Below, piece by piece: positions 11,215 to 23,574 of a stretch of DNA of 64,000 nucleotides (its first letter is position 1; the number at the start of each line of letters is the position of its first letter). A model generated the notes under the pieces. The model was not told the DNA's origin, did no database searches, and was given only the letters and a program-made list of their open reading frames with translations. The DNA comes from Panax quinquefolius (taxonomy: Eukaryota; Streptophyta; Magnoliopsida; Apiales; Araliaceae), in contig CM035170.1 of assembly GCA_020205615.1 (NCBI GenBank), positions 120,537,674 to 120,601,673 of the forward strand, read 5' to 3'. The position numbers and the translations under genes were made by a program.

Positions 11215-11985
11215 TTAATTGGCACTCAGACGATGGCTACGCCCTTGGAAAACTCCTCCTCCTGCTGCTGCTGCTGGTGTTTGTGCTTGCGCTGAAGTAG
11301 TGCTGCTGCTGCTACTCCCGTTGAGACGGTAGCTTCTCCCACTGAAATTAACCCCACCTGAATCATTTTTTCTTACCGGGGCGTTAATTTGGAATCCCTC
11401 GCCCCAAAAAGCAACCAGCTTGTGACTAGAAGAAATTAACGGGTTAAAGAATTACATACATACTTGTAGCAATTTTTTTTTTTATATAAAAATAAAGAAA
11501 AGAAGAAAGGATACACCCAGTAAGGAGTCTTGCAGTAGTTTTTCCCAGTGGCAAGGGGGTAAATTACTGTCAAGAAGTAAAACAAATGTCCTGCTCCAAT
11601 CCCAAGTAAGTCCGGCTTCAATGGATTCCCAAGTATCAAATCTATTCCAAGCATATACCAAGGAAGGTAAAATCCCTAACATTAATGAATGTAGTATTTG
11701 AAATAATTAGAGATAGATAGATCAAATTAAAATGATGAATGATTAATAAAATAAATTATAATTACCTTCAATTCGAAAAGGCCATGAATATTAAGGCGAT
11801 CGTTACGGAACTCTCGTCCCCAAACATAGACGATCATAAAGACCAAGGAAGGTCCCATGAAGGAGAGCGTAGAAAAGGAATAGCTGCCATTACCAGCAGA
11901 GACAGGGCTCCAGAAAACAACATCCATACATAATCTGCTGTCCTCTTGTCGAAGGGTCCCTCTCTAACGAAACTCCATGCCTTAA

Positions 11986-12033
<48 letters not shown>

Positions 12034-12087
12034 TTTTCAACGTATAACACGACATTGAGTGATGATCTATCTGTTCTTTATATTAAT

Positions 12088-12159
<72 letters not shown>

Positions 12160-12672
12160 AGATGGAGGAGTATATCCAAAAGAGTAGAAATATAATTACA
12201 TGATTAATAGGCGAAATGCGAATGTGAGTGAATACGGACCAATGAAGAGGAAGTTGGTAATGAGTCTCCAAACCTGCATATATATATAACCGGCCAGAAA
12301 AATATATAAATACATGCGGTTTTGCCTAGTGTAATTAATTTAAGAAGATGCAAGAGATATATACAGCATTTGCAGTACCTGAAATCTCTTTATGACGTCG
12401 CCATAATTTAGAGCTATATCCTGGGGTAGTAGAGACCAAGATGATAGGCGCCTGAGACCATTAAGCAGGTGACTGCATATGTCTTTGTCACCGGTGGCAA
12501 AGATTGGTAATATCTGCAAATTAATACACATTTAAAATAAATTATATATGACAGTCACAAGGTATAACTAAGTTCTTATAGTAAAATAAAAAGAAAAATG
12601 GCAGGACTTTGATCATCCTTTGTTTCGTTAGTTTTGAGAGAGACACAGGACTTACTGCATTGGAGTAGCCAT
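11215..12672 (-). CDS. Derlin-1-type ER-associated degradation protein (six exons, three frameshifts as given)
   Basis: Derlins are ER membrane rhomboid-like pseudoproteases that help move misfolded proteins to the cytosol. Exons on the minus strand: 12656-12672, 12379-12513, 12200-12273, 11766-11986, 11515-11675, 11215-11425. All have GT/AG introns and compatible phases. Landmarks in order: MATPMQ start, YYQSLPPVTKTYAV, ALNYGDVIKRFQ, VWRLITNFLFIGP, GPFDKRTADYVWM, GPSLVFMIVYVWGREF, GNPLKPDLLGIGAGHL, LATGKNY, HKLVAFWGEGFQINAPV. The tail has Ser and Ala runs and ends in GRSHRLSAN. The length, about 273 codons, fits plant Derlin-1. As given, the frame breaks three times: in exon 2 (TACCCCAGG, one C short), and in exon 4 (AGAGGGACC, one G short, and CCTTCATGG, one T short). 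Each break fits a single-base homopolymer loss, with splice sites and the rest conserved. It is therefore either a recently dead copy or an intact gene with sequence errors. Confidence 0.88.
11988..12157. repeat. Two (TA)n microsatellites in Derlin intron 3
   Basis: TA runs at 11988-12029 and 12092-12157 fill most of the intron between Derlin exons 3 and 4. The first run reaches the acceptor itself. Read on the minus strand, the intron ends ATATATAG with no ordinary pyrimidine tract, so the splice site is embedded in the repeat. Confidence 0.9.
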
Positions 12673-12708
12673 TGTAGATAATATTGTGTTTCTTAATTTT
12701 CTTGGTAA

Positions 12709-12710
<2 letters not shown>

Positions 12711-12771
<61 letters not shown>

Positions 12772-12782
12772 TGTGTGTGTGT
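12711..12782. repeat. (TA)25 tract with adjoining (AC)5/(TG)n palindrome upstream of Derlin
   Basis: Fifty bases of TA repeat at 12711-12760 are followed by ACACACACACATGTGTGTGT, a self-complementary stretch. The tract begins only about 38 bp upstream of the Derlin ATG on the minus strand, so it lies in the 5' UTR or core promoter. Length variation here could affect transcription, but that is inference. Confidence 0.9.
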
Positions 12783-13341
12783 AGATGATTGGAAATTCCA
12801 AAGTACAAAAAGATATTGGGTTCATCAAAATAATAGTAAATGCATTCCCATTGTTATTATTGACATGTTTGATTTTTCTGCTTGTCCCGTCCGTCCCATT
12901 AAATTTATTTGCCGGCCGTGTTTATTGGGTTATTTATTTATACTCAGAACTCTGTCCAAAACCAAACTTCACCTAGAAAGTTTCTTCAAACCAAGAATAG
13001 ACTTGTTGACAATGAGTGTGTGTGTGGTTGTGGATGTTCATTGAAACCAAACAGCTTGTGGTTTGTGTTGCTTCTTCGATTTATCTTAATGGATGTGAAC
13101 TTAAGTTTTATATTTTAAGTTGGTCAATGTAATACGACTTGTAAAAAAAAACGGAATTAATAATATTCAAGACCAATAATATATGCTCACTAGCATCAAA
13201 CAGTTCCAGAAATGGATGTGTGTCATAGGAACAAGCTTGGTAACAAATTGTATACTAATACTAATATAGATTGACGTGTACAGACTATCTCTAGCAAGGA
13301 CAAGTAATTTATACAAGATGTCACTTTTCTAAGGGGTTATA
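12783..13341. other. Intergenic DNA between Derlin and ceramide kinase
   Basis: No gene is seen. This is the presumed upstream region of Derlin and the 3' flank of ceramide kinase, both on the minus strand. Short plus-strand frames at 12775-13118 have no family features. Confidence 0.45.
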
Positions 13342-16300
13342 TTAAACTTCAGGGCCAGCAGCAAATACGCTAACAAGGCCACGGAATACTTGTGCCGAGA
13401 GTTGATGCGCTCGAAAGATCTCACCATCCACATTCCATGTATTCTCTTTGCCGAAAGATTTGAATGTGAAAGCTGAGGTCTATATATAATAAGAAGATAA
13501 GTCAGATTAAGACATGACGATTATAGAAAAAATGGGGGAAAAAATACTTACTTTATGGTGCTCCACAAACTCAAAGTTCAGGGGATTTCCACCCTTCCTT
13601 GCAAGCTGAGTAAGGTGCCTGCATATATCAAAGATTGATGAAGAGAGTTTCTGTAGACCTTTATGAGTAGCATATACTCCTACCATCGATGCTAGCAAAT
13701 CTTTGTCTAAAAGCTCAAGGCTATATAAGCAGAAATAAAGCAAACATAAAACTTTATCAGGTGATAAGTATTTTCTGTTCAGTTTTATTGGGGACATAAA
13801 TTTTTTGGAGGCCGTAGATGGACCTCATAATTCAGCTCTTAGTGTGCATAAAAATACATCCCTATCTGAGGTTCAGGTATGATTTCTACTGTTCAATGGA
13901 AAGCAGACCCCAAAAGATTTATGATATTCACAGATAGGAGACCCATAAATTAACACAGATGGGGGAGAGATATCCATACATAGAAGAGAGACATAAATTA
14001 ACAGATACGAGAGAGACGTATATTTACCACATAAAATGCACGACGGAATTCCTTAATCAATATAATTTCACTAAGAAAAAGATCAATACATAGGGAGAGG
14101 CTCATAAATTAACAGATAAGAAGAGAGAGAGAGAGACACATTACCATAAATACAATGCACGGGGGCAGTCCTTAATCAATATAAGGTGTAGGAAACCATC
14201 TGAAAGGTGTGCATCAGCTACCAAACCATCAGGCGCCTTTTCGTTCCGGCAAGAGATTACAGCAGCACCAACACTAAGAAAATGCCCTTTGGACCTCAAC
14301 CATTTTGATTCTTGTGAGTGAGGTGCTTTGTCGGGAAGCTCGGTTGACATATGAACCGTTTTGGTCTTGCAAACATCGCATTTAACACGACAAGCCACTC
14401 GTTTAGATTTTTTTGGTAATCCCCAGAATGATTTTGTTCCCGCACCATGAACACTATTTTCAGGAGCCAAAATTGTGTTATCTGGTTTAACTTCCACATA
14501 TGCTACTTCTGCTTCATATGAACTGATGGAAAACAAAAGTAAGATTAACAATTAAATGGAAAATATTAGTGCAGTTTAAATAGGACTTGTATCCCAAAAA
14601 GTATATAGTCAGTCTCTGTGTAGGTAAGGAGGTCAAGTCACTCCAGGACTCCAGTAGTTCTGCCACGTTTAAGGTAACACCCGCTTTCCCTTGGGCGATA
14701 CAGTTGTAAGGAATGGGTCTGAACATCAGGGATGGATCATATTTTTCGAGTTTGAGGTGAACCATATCCAATCACTTCAGACAGTCAAATGTGGTGTCTG
14801 TAGGCAGTCCATACCTACTAATGATAGAACCAACACTAGATAGTATACTTTTTCCTAGGAGAATCAAGATACAATCATCGACAGAAGCCATGACCCACAG
14901 ATAAACTAAGGATTGTTTCCCTGGGGCTTTCCAGTTTATTTATGCAAAACTTATTAACCAACTAAGCACAAAAAATAATTCAAAACAAACTACAATATTT
15001 GAACACATAATAGGACCTAACTATGAAGATCGAATCTCCTTCCAGTTCCATTTGCTAGCATTTGAAATCAAGCATGTAAGAAAATCCAAATGATACCCAT
15101 TGATTGTTTAACAAGATCTTAAATAAGGTAACATTACAGGAAAAACTCCAGCTGGTTTTTCAAGATTCCAAAACAAACAAATGCAGTTGATAAAGATATA
15201 CTTGTAAGTTGTTTCCAACGAACAGTTCCCATAACTTGTTTAAGAAGGTCTTAAATAAGATAATGTTGCAAGCAAGACTCGTATAGGTTTTACAAGATTC
15301 AGAAACAAGAAAATACAGCAGACAGAGATATACCTGTGTCTAAGGAACACCTTCGTTCCTGCATAATCATATCTCTTGGGGCCCATCCACCGATATCTTT
15401 CACTCTCTGTAATGACATCTCCATAAAATCCATACCTGCTAATATTGAGCAAATCAACAAAATAAAAATATGAACCATGCATGAGCAAAATTAACTCTCT
15501 TCTTATTGTACAATATACATAATGATGAGAAATTACCCAGCAAATGAAGCTGCATAACGTGCAGAAAGCTCTTCCTTCGATGTAAGAGTAGTTTTCCACC
15601 TTACAATCTGAGCAATGTCAAGACTGACCCTTTTGCCGAGGACAATATGCAATGCTGATGTTATTGGATCTCGGGCTCCAGTGGTGCTGCGAAGGGAAAG
15701 CTGATACGCTCTCAACTAAGACAATAATGTCATATCATGTGTAGTACTTAAAATTACCTACACTCTCAGTGAGCTCTCATACCGAAATAGCTAAGTGTTA
15801 TTGTCGATCAATGTTGAATTATACTTTGCATCAACTTTTACTGTTTGAAGGAAAAGGCTGAGTAACTCACAATATAAGAGATTATGACAAAATGTTAAAT
15901 GATTGAGAAAAAGGTGATAATGTATCAGTGAGTATACATGGGCTACTTTAAAAAATAGAGAATGCAAAACAATTAATGTTCAACTCAGAGCAAACCCCTG
16001 AAAAAACTGAGAGAACTCTTTTACAAGTTTTTTTTTGTCTTTATTAAATTTCTATTCTGGCTGATGGTGGCAAAAGGTGATTCGTTTAACTTCATCCATC
16101 CAAGAGACAATAATTAACAGGAATCCAATATCATACATGACTTGTAATTTAGGCCTAACCTAACAAATAACACATAATAACTCCTCCCATCGTTCATGCA
16201 TCAAGATTCCTCTTGGAACACTAACTAAAGATGAATGAGAGAGAGTGAAGCAAGATCTGCAACCGTCAATCAAACTGAAGCTTATATAATGTCCATAATA

Positions 16301-19300
16301 AGGGATGTATGCTCAGAGTTATGCTTTTGCCTTATGATCAAGACTAATCGATCAATGGAATCAATGTTGAGCTCTCGAATCCCCAGTTAGACTGAGGGAT
16401 GAGGTGACAATTATGTAAAATAAACATAGCAGTAGTTGTCAAATTGTATGGTAAATTAGAAAGTACATATCCCAAATCCATAACTCACATTACCTTTTTC
16501 TATCCCGTTTCAATGGTTCACTAATTCTAATTTTCAATAGAATAGTTCATTTAGATATTCAAATGAGTAAGAGATGGCCACTCTTTTTTTTTTACCAGAA
16601 TAGTCAAAAGTTCAAATCACCTTCATTTTTGCATGCGCACTTTTAATAGCTGATGAGTAAATTATTATGCATTTGCATTGGTATTCTTTAGCCTAAATAG
16701 TTAGTATGTTCAAGAATGAAGGATGATTATGGTCTTTTGGTTTTAGCCTAGTAAATGGTCTCCTTTGTTTTCATATCACTTGACATTACCTGCAACACTA
16801 CATCCTGTACTTCAATGTTTCAACATTTTGAACAGAAAATTTGTCATATATGTTTCTTGCATACTAGTATAAGAAAGCAGTGGTGTGAACCCTATATGAA
16901 GTAAGCTTCATATCTATATAATTAGCCTTAAGAAATATCTAAGCTAGCAAAATATCCTCCGCCATCTTAACAGAAGAGGCAAGAATACAATCATAATATG
17001 TCAAAATTATCATGAAACACATTATTGATGAGCAAACCAATCTGAAGCTAGAAATGAAATAATATATATTCCTTAAACATGTAAAGAAGTAAAAGACAAT
17101 GGCAACACAAGAAAATACCACATCACAATAGCATCAGTAGAACCTGCAGGAATAAGTCCAAATCTAAACCGTTCATTGGGAAGAGAAAAGTCAGCCTCTC
17201 GATCTGCTCACAGGAAAACATAAGCGACAGTCAGAAAAAAGGAATTCTCTGATATTAGAAATTCAAGTCAGAAATATTGTACTGACAATTGTGTGTGTTC
17301 TTTTTGTTTCACCTCCCTTTCTTTATTTGTTACAGAATTTTGCACGAAAGTTTATTGTAGTTTTCCATTTTAAGTGTAATCAAATTTATTTATATATAGA
17401 TTAACTAACCTGCGGTCCCTATACCATCTTCAGTTCCTGTTAGTTCGATAAAACCATAATAAGTATTTCTTACAATTATTAAATCCTGAACTCCTAACAA
17501 GATTCACATGTAATAACACGTACTATGATTTGTGATTTGTGATCCAATAAGTTTTGAACTCGACAACAGAGGAGAGTGGTGGTCTTCATTCTGATCAGAA
17601 GGCTCCACACCATTTACGTCAGCAACCAAGGTATTGTCATCATTATCAACGGAATGACTGAAATCAGTAGGGGATGGGGGATAAGGAACCTTATGCCTTG
17701 ACAAGAGAAGTCCATTAAGGATTTCATTGAAAAAACCATCACCACCCTGGAGTCAAATAAGATAGAAAACATCCACGAAGTAGATAATTAGCTGCAAGCA
17801 TCAATTGGTACTTGACATGCTGAAAATGCAGACCAGAAAGCGAGAATATGTCATATCAACTCATCAAAAGCATAAGACAGACAGATTTAGATCAAGGAAC
17901 TAGGTTTTATGCTGTATAGTTCACTTAAAAAATAACTTGACCCAAGTGATGTATTGAGCACACTAGACAAAAACATAACTATGCGGAAAAGGTGTCAAAA
18001 GTTAATAATAATTGAAACAAATCAAAAAAACAATTTTCATGGTAACCTAACATATCCTAGAGATACCAACTATGACAGCTTTACCAAACAGTAACTGCTA
18101 ATCTCCTTCTCTCGCTTTAAAATATAGATTAAATTCTTAAGCTGTTTTCACTATTTTTTTAGAACCAACAGTTCTTGAACTTACAACTTGAGTATATTAA
18201 TTGAAGTTAGTTACTATTAACAAGAAGCCAAGGGTTACCGGATGTAAAATGGCCGGAACCGTTCATGAATTAGTGAACCAATCTAATTAAAGCCTCATTT
18301 AAGAAAATAAAAAACTGAACGTACATATCTAGTAATTAGCAGGTAAAGCAATAAATTAGTGGTTAAATCAGTTCAAACATTACCGACTGTATTCCTAAGA
18401 AAATAGTTCAGTATAGTAAAGAGTTGCCCAAGACCGACTACAAATGTAAAAGCTTGCAAAAGTTCACATGGAGGAATTGTCACTTACAACAGCTACAACA
18501 CCATCATAAGTATTAAGCTCCCGGTTTGACATAGAGGCCATTACATCAAAAGCTTGCCCTGCCCTATGAGTCACAGTCACCTGAAAAACAAGATGAAAAC
18601 AAATAGGAATAGTCTATCAATGATACACGAACGATATTCAAGTTTGAACTTATAGTATCCAAATAAGTATAGATCTATTTCTAACATACAATCCTGATGA
18701 GTGCATATTATTCATTTATTTTGATTTCTTTATGTTTAGTTTTATTACATGTTTCATGTGTATATGAGCTTATTAAGGTGTTTAATGATTTCAGGAAGAA
18801 TTGGAGCTGAAATGAGAAAAAAGGGAAAATTGCAGGGTTTTTTAGCATTAAGTTGGATGCATGGTCTTGACTTGGGACTTGGATTTTATTGTGGAGCTAT
18901 TCCTTAGCTTTCCGGAACATATTGAATCGTCCTGATCGGAGTTCATATGAAAAAGTTATGATATTTTTACTAAACGGACGTTGAACCTCAAAGTTTGGAA
19001 GTTGCAATTTACCAGCAATCACTTGGAGCCCAATTTCGACCTTGATGCAGCCAGATTCTGTCAATTCTCAAAGAATGAAAGTTGTAGATCTCGTCGAGAG
19101 ATTCGATTTGATAGGTAGCCGGCCCTGTAACTCCTCCCGGATCAAAAGTTATGGTTGTTTTACCAAAGGACGTTGCAACACGAAAATATGAGTGAATTTG
19201 AGCGGGAAAATTGGAAAATCTTGGATTTTTGGAAAGTTTCTAAAAACAGATTTTGGCATATTTCTACATGGAATTGGATTGATATTTCTATTAGATTTAG

Positions 19301-22300
19301 GATATCTTTAGACTGAGATTTATTTCCAAATTGGATTATATTTCTTTATGGAAACTAGTTATGATTTGTAATTCCTTTTAGGATTTAGATTTCTAATTCC
19401 CACAGGATTTAGGACTTTATCTAGCACTATAAATAGAGGATGATAGTCAGGATTTTATTCATTCAATCATCTACTACATTCTTTCATCTACAACATTGGA
19501 GGATTGAAAACATGAGCTAAATTCTTTTTATTCAGTTCTAAGGGATATTGAACCTTATTTATAATTAATGGTTAATTGAGTATTCATTATTTATTTCTTC
19601 TCATATGAAATTCATTCTTGATAATCTAATTTAATTTCTGAATGCTATTTGGCTTAACTGATTTGATTTCTACAGGATTGAATTGGTTAACGAATATCAT
19701 ATGCTACATTAAGGAATAATATTACGTGTAATTGATATTGTTCTTTATCACAAGTAGTAATTAGTAATACCTGATTGTGGACAAACTTTTGAGTATTGCT
19801 ATGATTATCAGAAAACAAGTTAAACAATCCGAGCTTATATGTTTGTTGCTTGGAATAGTCTAATTCCCTAGTTCTTAATGCTGCTGTTATATTAAATCTA
19901 GAGAGCTTATTCTAGGTTATATAATTGTTAGAATTTTGTGAAGAAATTGTTTCATTGAGTGACAAGGGGAGTTTCGGGTAGCAGAGTTTGTTGCTACCTA
20001 GGGCTATTAAATTCATTAAAGGGAAAATAATGTTACACTATTAATCTATTGTTGTAAAAAGGTGATACTGAACTGAAGAACTGAAACTTTTTATTCATTG
20101 TTTATTCTTATTAGTTTATTCTTGTTAATTTAGTTAATTAATTCAAAATCCCCTTTTCATTAGAAATCATAGGATAAATATAAAACAAATCACTTTCTGT
20201 GGGATCGATCCCTACTTACTACTGTGCTAATTGTTTGAATTTGTAAAATGAAAGTGAGGTTAATTTAGGAGTGTAAGCGACAACTCCCAAATCCCTACAT
20301 TGATAAGATATAAAACTAGTCCTCATGCTTTCTTAGCACTTCAAGGAATACGTAACTTGAGGTAAGAACTGTCTTACATTTCAGAAAGATGAGAAATATT
20401 AACATGTACTGATAACGGACTTTAGTCTTACAAACTAGGGGCAGGGGCCAAAACCTGATCTGGTCAAATTTTAATATTTAATATCTGGATTCTTGAATAG
20501 GAAATGAATTATACAACATATGTTGTGAACCATTTAAACCTGCCAACCTGACATATTGAATTATCCCACTATCGTCAAATGTCAATACATCCTTAGTTAA
20601 TTAAGTCAATGAAATCATCTGGCCGAATGATTATCTTATTATTGCAGTCAATGGTTCTTAATTTATTCATGTATAGCAGCTTGTGCTTTAGGTCTATTGG
20701 TTTTATTGAAGTTTTTACTTTTTGTTTGTCTCGAGTCCTTGCCTCTAAGGCTGAAAAAGTTCTTCTGTATAGGTCTGTCCCCATATCCAAGGGGTTTAAA
20801 ACTATGTTTCTTGAAGGATGTGACTTGAGCTCCATTATACATATTCCACTCCAGAATACAACCTACACCTTACATACACGGGAAAAATTAAAACAGATGA
20901 GGATGCTATTTGGCCCTGATTAATAATCAAAACAGGAGCAAACATGAAACTTGAAATAACAAATATGGCGGCATCACATTGCTAAGCTTAAAATAAACAG
21001 TTGGGAGTCCATATATATGACAATAATTACCTTTGTTTGAACTTTGGCTTGAGAAAATATAGGAGCCACCGCTTCCCAAGTACGACATCCATTTCCTTTC
21101 CCACTCCTCGGATGAACAAAAACCTAGTCAATCATTAATACAGCCTCGAAATTCTGTACTGCTACAAGTAATCTGACTAACCACATACCAATATATATGT
21201 AATTATTCAACATACCAGAAGATTCTTAGGTCGCCCTGCTTCCATGTTTAGAAAGGCAGTGATCCGAGCCACCCACATCTGACATGTCACCAAATCCTTG
21301 TGGCCAAAAGTGTTCACAGATGGGACCCAAAGACAAGGATGAGTATTGGACCTTAGAACACAATGCACAGTGAAACAATACATCTGCAGTAGCAAATAGG
21401 AAACTCAACGGTCAAGAAACCATAATCACCACTCTGAAAAGAGTGATGACTGAAATGTCATTTTTTGAAGAAAATAAAAACGAATGTAACCTCAGATGCA
21501 TGACCCAGAAGGCAACCAGAGGCATTTGCAAGAACAGATTCATGAATCAAAGCCCAATCAATGAACTCAACAGCATATGCTTCAGAATATCTGATTGTAG
21601 TTTCCCTCTTTGAAACAAGTTGAATGCCCAAACAAGATGATCCATCCTCTTCCTATTACAGATTAAGAAAACAATATATTTTGAAAGGAAAAAGACAGTA
21701 CAAGGTAAGAAAAATATTTAGAGTATCAAGCATAAGAAGCTCATGAATTATACATCCTTTCCTTCACGGCGGCTCCACTCTAGCGCTTGTCATACATCTA
21801 CCAGTATTTTAATCCAGCCTATAGATAACCCTTTCCTTCAAGGCAACCCATCCCCAAAAGCTCTGAGGGAGGGAGAGCCCAAAACCATATCAACCCACAC
21901 CAAGTTGTCCATACAACCGATGAGGGGATAACCCTCATAAAGCTAGTAATGGGATCATAACATTACACTATATAACATTTACTGTCAATATCCAACAAAT
22001 ACAGTTGTACAATATTTTAAGGACATTTATTGTTATTTGCAACCCCAATAATCTTTGATACACTTCACAGTGAACGAGTAATGGTCTTAAAAGTCAGTTC
22101 TCATTTTCCTAAAAGTATAGCATAAACCCTCGTATTCCTCTGGGCTTCAGAACAGCCGGGAAAATTTTGGACAGCCATTAGTATTGGTAAATTCAAACGT
22201 GCACATTTTCAATTTTAACAACATCAAGTTAAATTTGCTCAATCCTCGTGAGAATAATTTACTTGTGCACAGGCAGTTGCTCAAAAGTTGACAATCAACT

Positions 22301-22977
22301 GCAAAGTAAACCACTATGAGAAGTTTTAATTACTTCTTTTTATCTTAAAGTTAAAAGAATGCAATTAGAATCTCCAATTCCAAACTCGAATATATTGGAT
22401 GACCATATTTAACCTATAATCATTCAAAAAAAAAAAACTGGAAACGAATTATTTCATTTTTTGAAGTATCATCCTGAATACCTAGTTTATAGATTAACAG
22501 AAGTAGTCTCAGAATATTCGGAATTATAACCCGTGTCAGAATTAGACCAATGAACTGAAGTTGTCTCGATATGATCAGAAGTCCATGATCGATAAACAAG
22601 AAAAGATGAAACTTTGCAAACCCAATTTACTCAATAAGCATATCCACAGCGCCATGTCAATCATGCCCAATTCAAGATTTGAAATCAAACCAATAAGAAT
22701 ATAATAATCGTCAAATTAACAACATCCCCAACCAGCTTTATAAGAACAAATTCATGTTTTGCTGGTGAAAGTAACAATAAATGTAGCGAATGTAATCGGG
22801 AAAACTCACATTATACATGGATTCAACCCATTTCCACGAAAGCCCATCTGAATTAAGGGTAAGAACAACCTCTCCGACATGATTCAGAACGAAATTAGAG
22901 CTTAGAACTGATTCTTCAACATCAAGTTCACCATATGGGGGAGCAGTATCTGGCACCAAACAATCTCCTCTCTCCAT
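13342..22977 (-). CDS. ACD5: Ceramide kinase (ACD5-type), 13 exons, intact
   Basis: The enzyme phosphorylates ceramide to ceramide 1-phosphate. Loss of the Arabidopsis orthologue causes spontaneous cell death. Exons on the minus strand: 22810-22977, 21491-21652, 21216-21383, 21031-21123, 18488-18580, 17524-17746, 17410-17436, 17119-17203, 15537-15686, 15334-15435, 14145-14522, 13552-13618, 13342-13479. All phases match and every intron is GT/AG, giving 617 codons with no stop or frameshift, close to the Arabidopsis protein length. Landmarks: the N-terminal PH-like region in exons 1-3 (GEVVLTLNSDGLSWKWVE); the diacylglycerol-kinase-type catalytic domain from about residue 165 (VFVHPRSGKGNG, then the GGDG nucleotide-binding motif at 229-232 with FFNEILNGLL); FRFGLIPAGSTDA; GYGFYGDV; and the CxxxCxxC motif typical of ceramide kinases at Cys468/472/475. 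It ends FRGLVSVFAAGPEV. A solo LTR lies in the fourth intron. Confidence 0.96.
18695..20289 (+). mobile_element. Solo LTR (1595 bp) in ceramide kinase intron 4
   Basis: The block begins TGATGAGTGC and ends CGACAACTCCCA (TG...CA). It is flanked by perfect 5-bp direct repeats AATCC at 18690-18694 and 20290-20294, the signature of LTR retrotransposon integration. It has no internal coding region, so it is a solo LTR left by LTR-LTR recombination. A TATA-like CTATAAATAGAGG at about 19428 and the late GTGGGATCGATCCCTACTT word, of a kind seen near the ends of Ty3/gypsy LTRs, place its promoter on the plus strand, antisense to ceramide kinase. The superfamily is inferred from that word and is not certain. 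The ceramide kinase splice sites are untouched. Confidence 0.85.
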
Positions 22978-23574
22978 AAATATATTGTGCCGGAAATACC
23001 GAAAAATCTGAAAGTTTCAGAGAAAGTAAGATATTTTTGTCTTAACCGATTTCTTGAAATTTATAAATTTGACAAGTTGGGTTTTTTAGACTTAGCAGGT
23101 ACCCTTGATTACCCATTTGGACGTCAAATCATTGATTTTAGATTTTTGTAAATTAAAAAAAAACTGCCAGATGAATTCTAGCGCCTAATTCATTGACCAA
23201 CATGAGAAAATACCCGATTTAACCGGGATTATTTTTAAGGTTATGCTTACACAGTAACAATTACTATTGTTTCAAACAGGGCCTTACCATCCATTTAATT
23301 TAAGAAATTGATATTTTTACGTAAAAATAATAATTTATGAAAAAATTACATGAATAATAAATGAACTTCATACTCACTCACATGTGAGTGGTAGTTTATA
23401 AAAATATTAAATTTTAATTATGAAAATATTAATTTCTTTTAATTTATTCATAATTTCAAATTTAAAATAATAAAAAACTATAACTAAATGAATTATATTT
23501 AAACCTTAATATTACTAAGAAAATATAAACCTAAAGGCTAAAAACATAAAACCAACAAATAAGTAAGTCTATGC
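22978..23574. other. Upstream flank of ceramide kinase
   Basis: Presumed promoter and 5' UTR of the minus-strand ceramide kinase, then AT-rich intergenic DNA. No clear TATA box can be chosen and no other gene is seen. Confidence 0.4.

Noticed and set aside
14514..14771. 85-codon minus-strand open frame
   Set aside because: It extends into ceramide kinase exon 11 only at its low-coordinate end. Otherwise it is intron sequence with no motif of its own.
20593..20923. Open frames on both strands in ceramide kinase intron 4
   Set aside because: They lie just outside the solo LTR, overlap each other on opposite strands and have no motif. The frame at 20609 is ordinary intron sequence.
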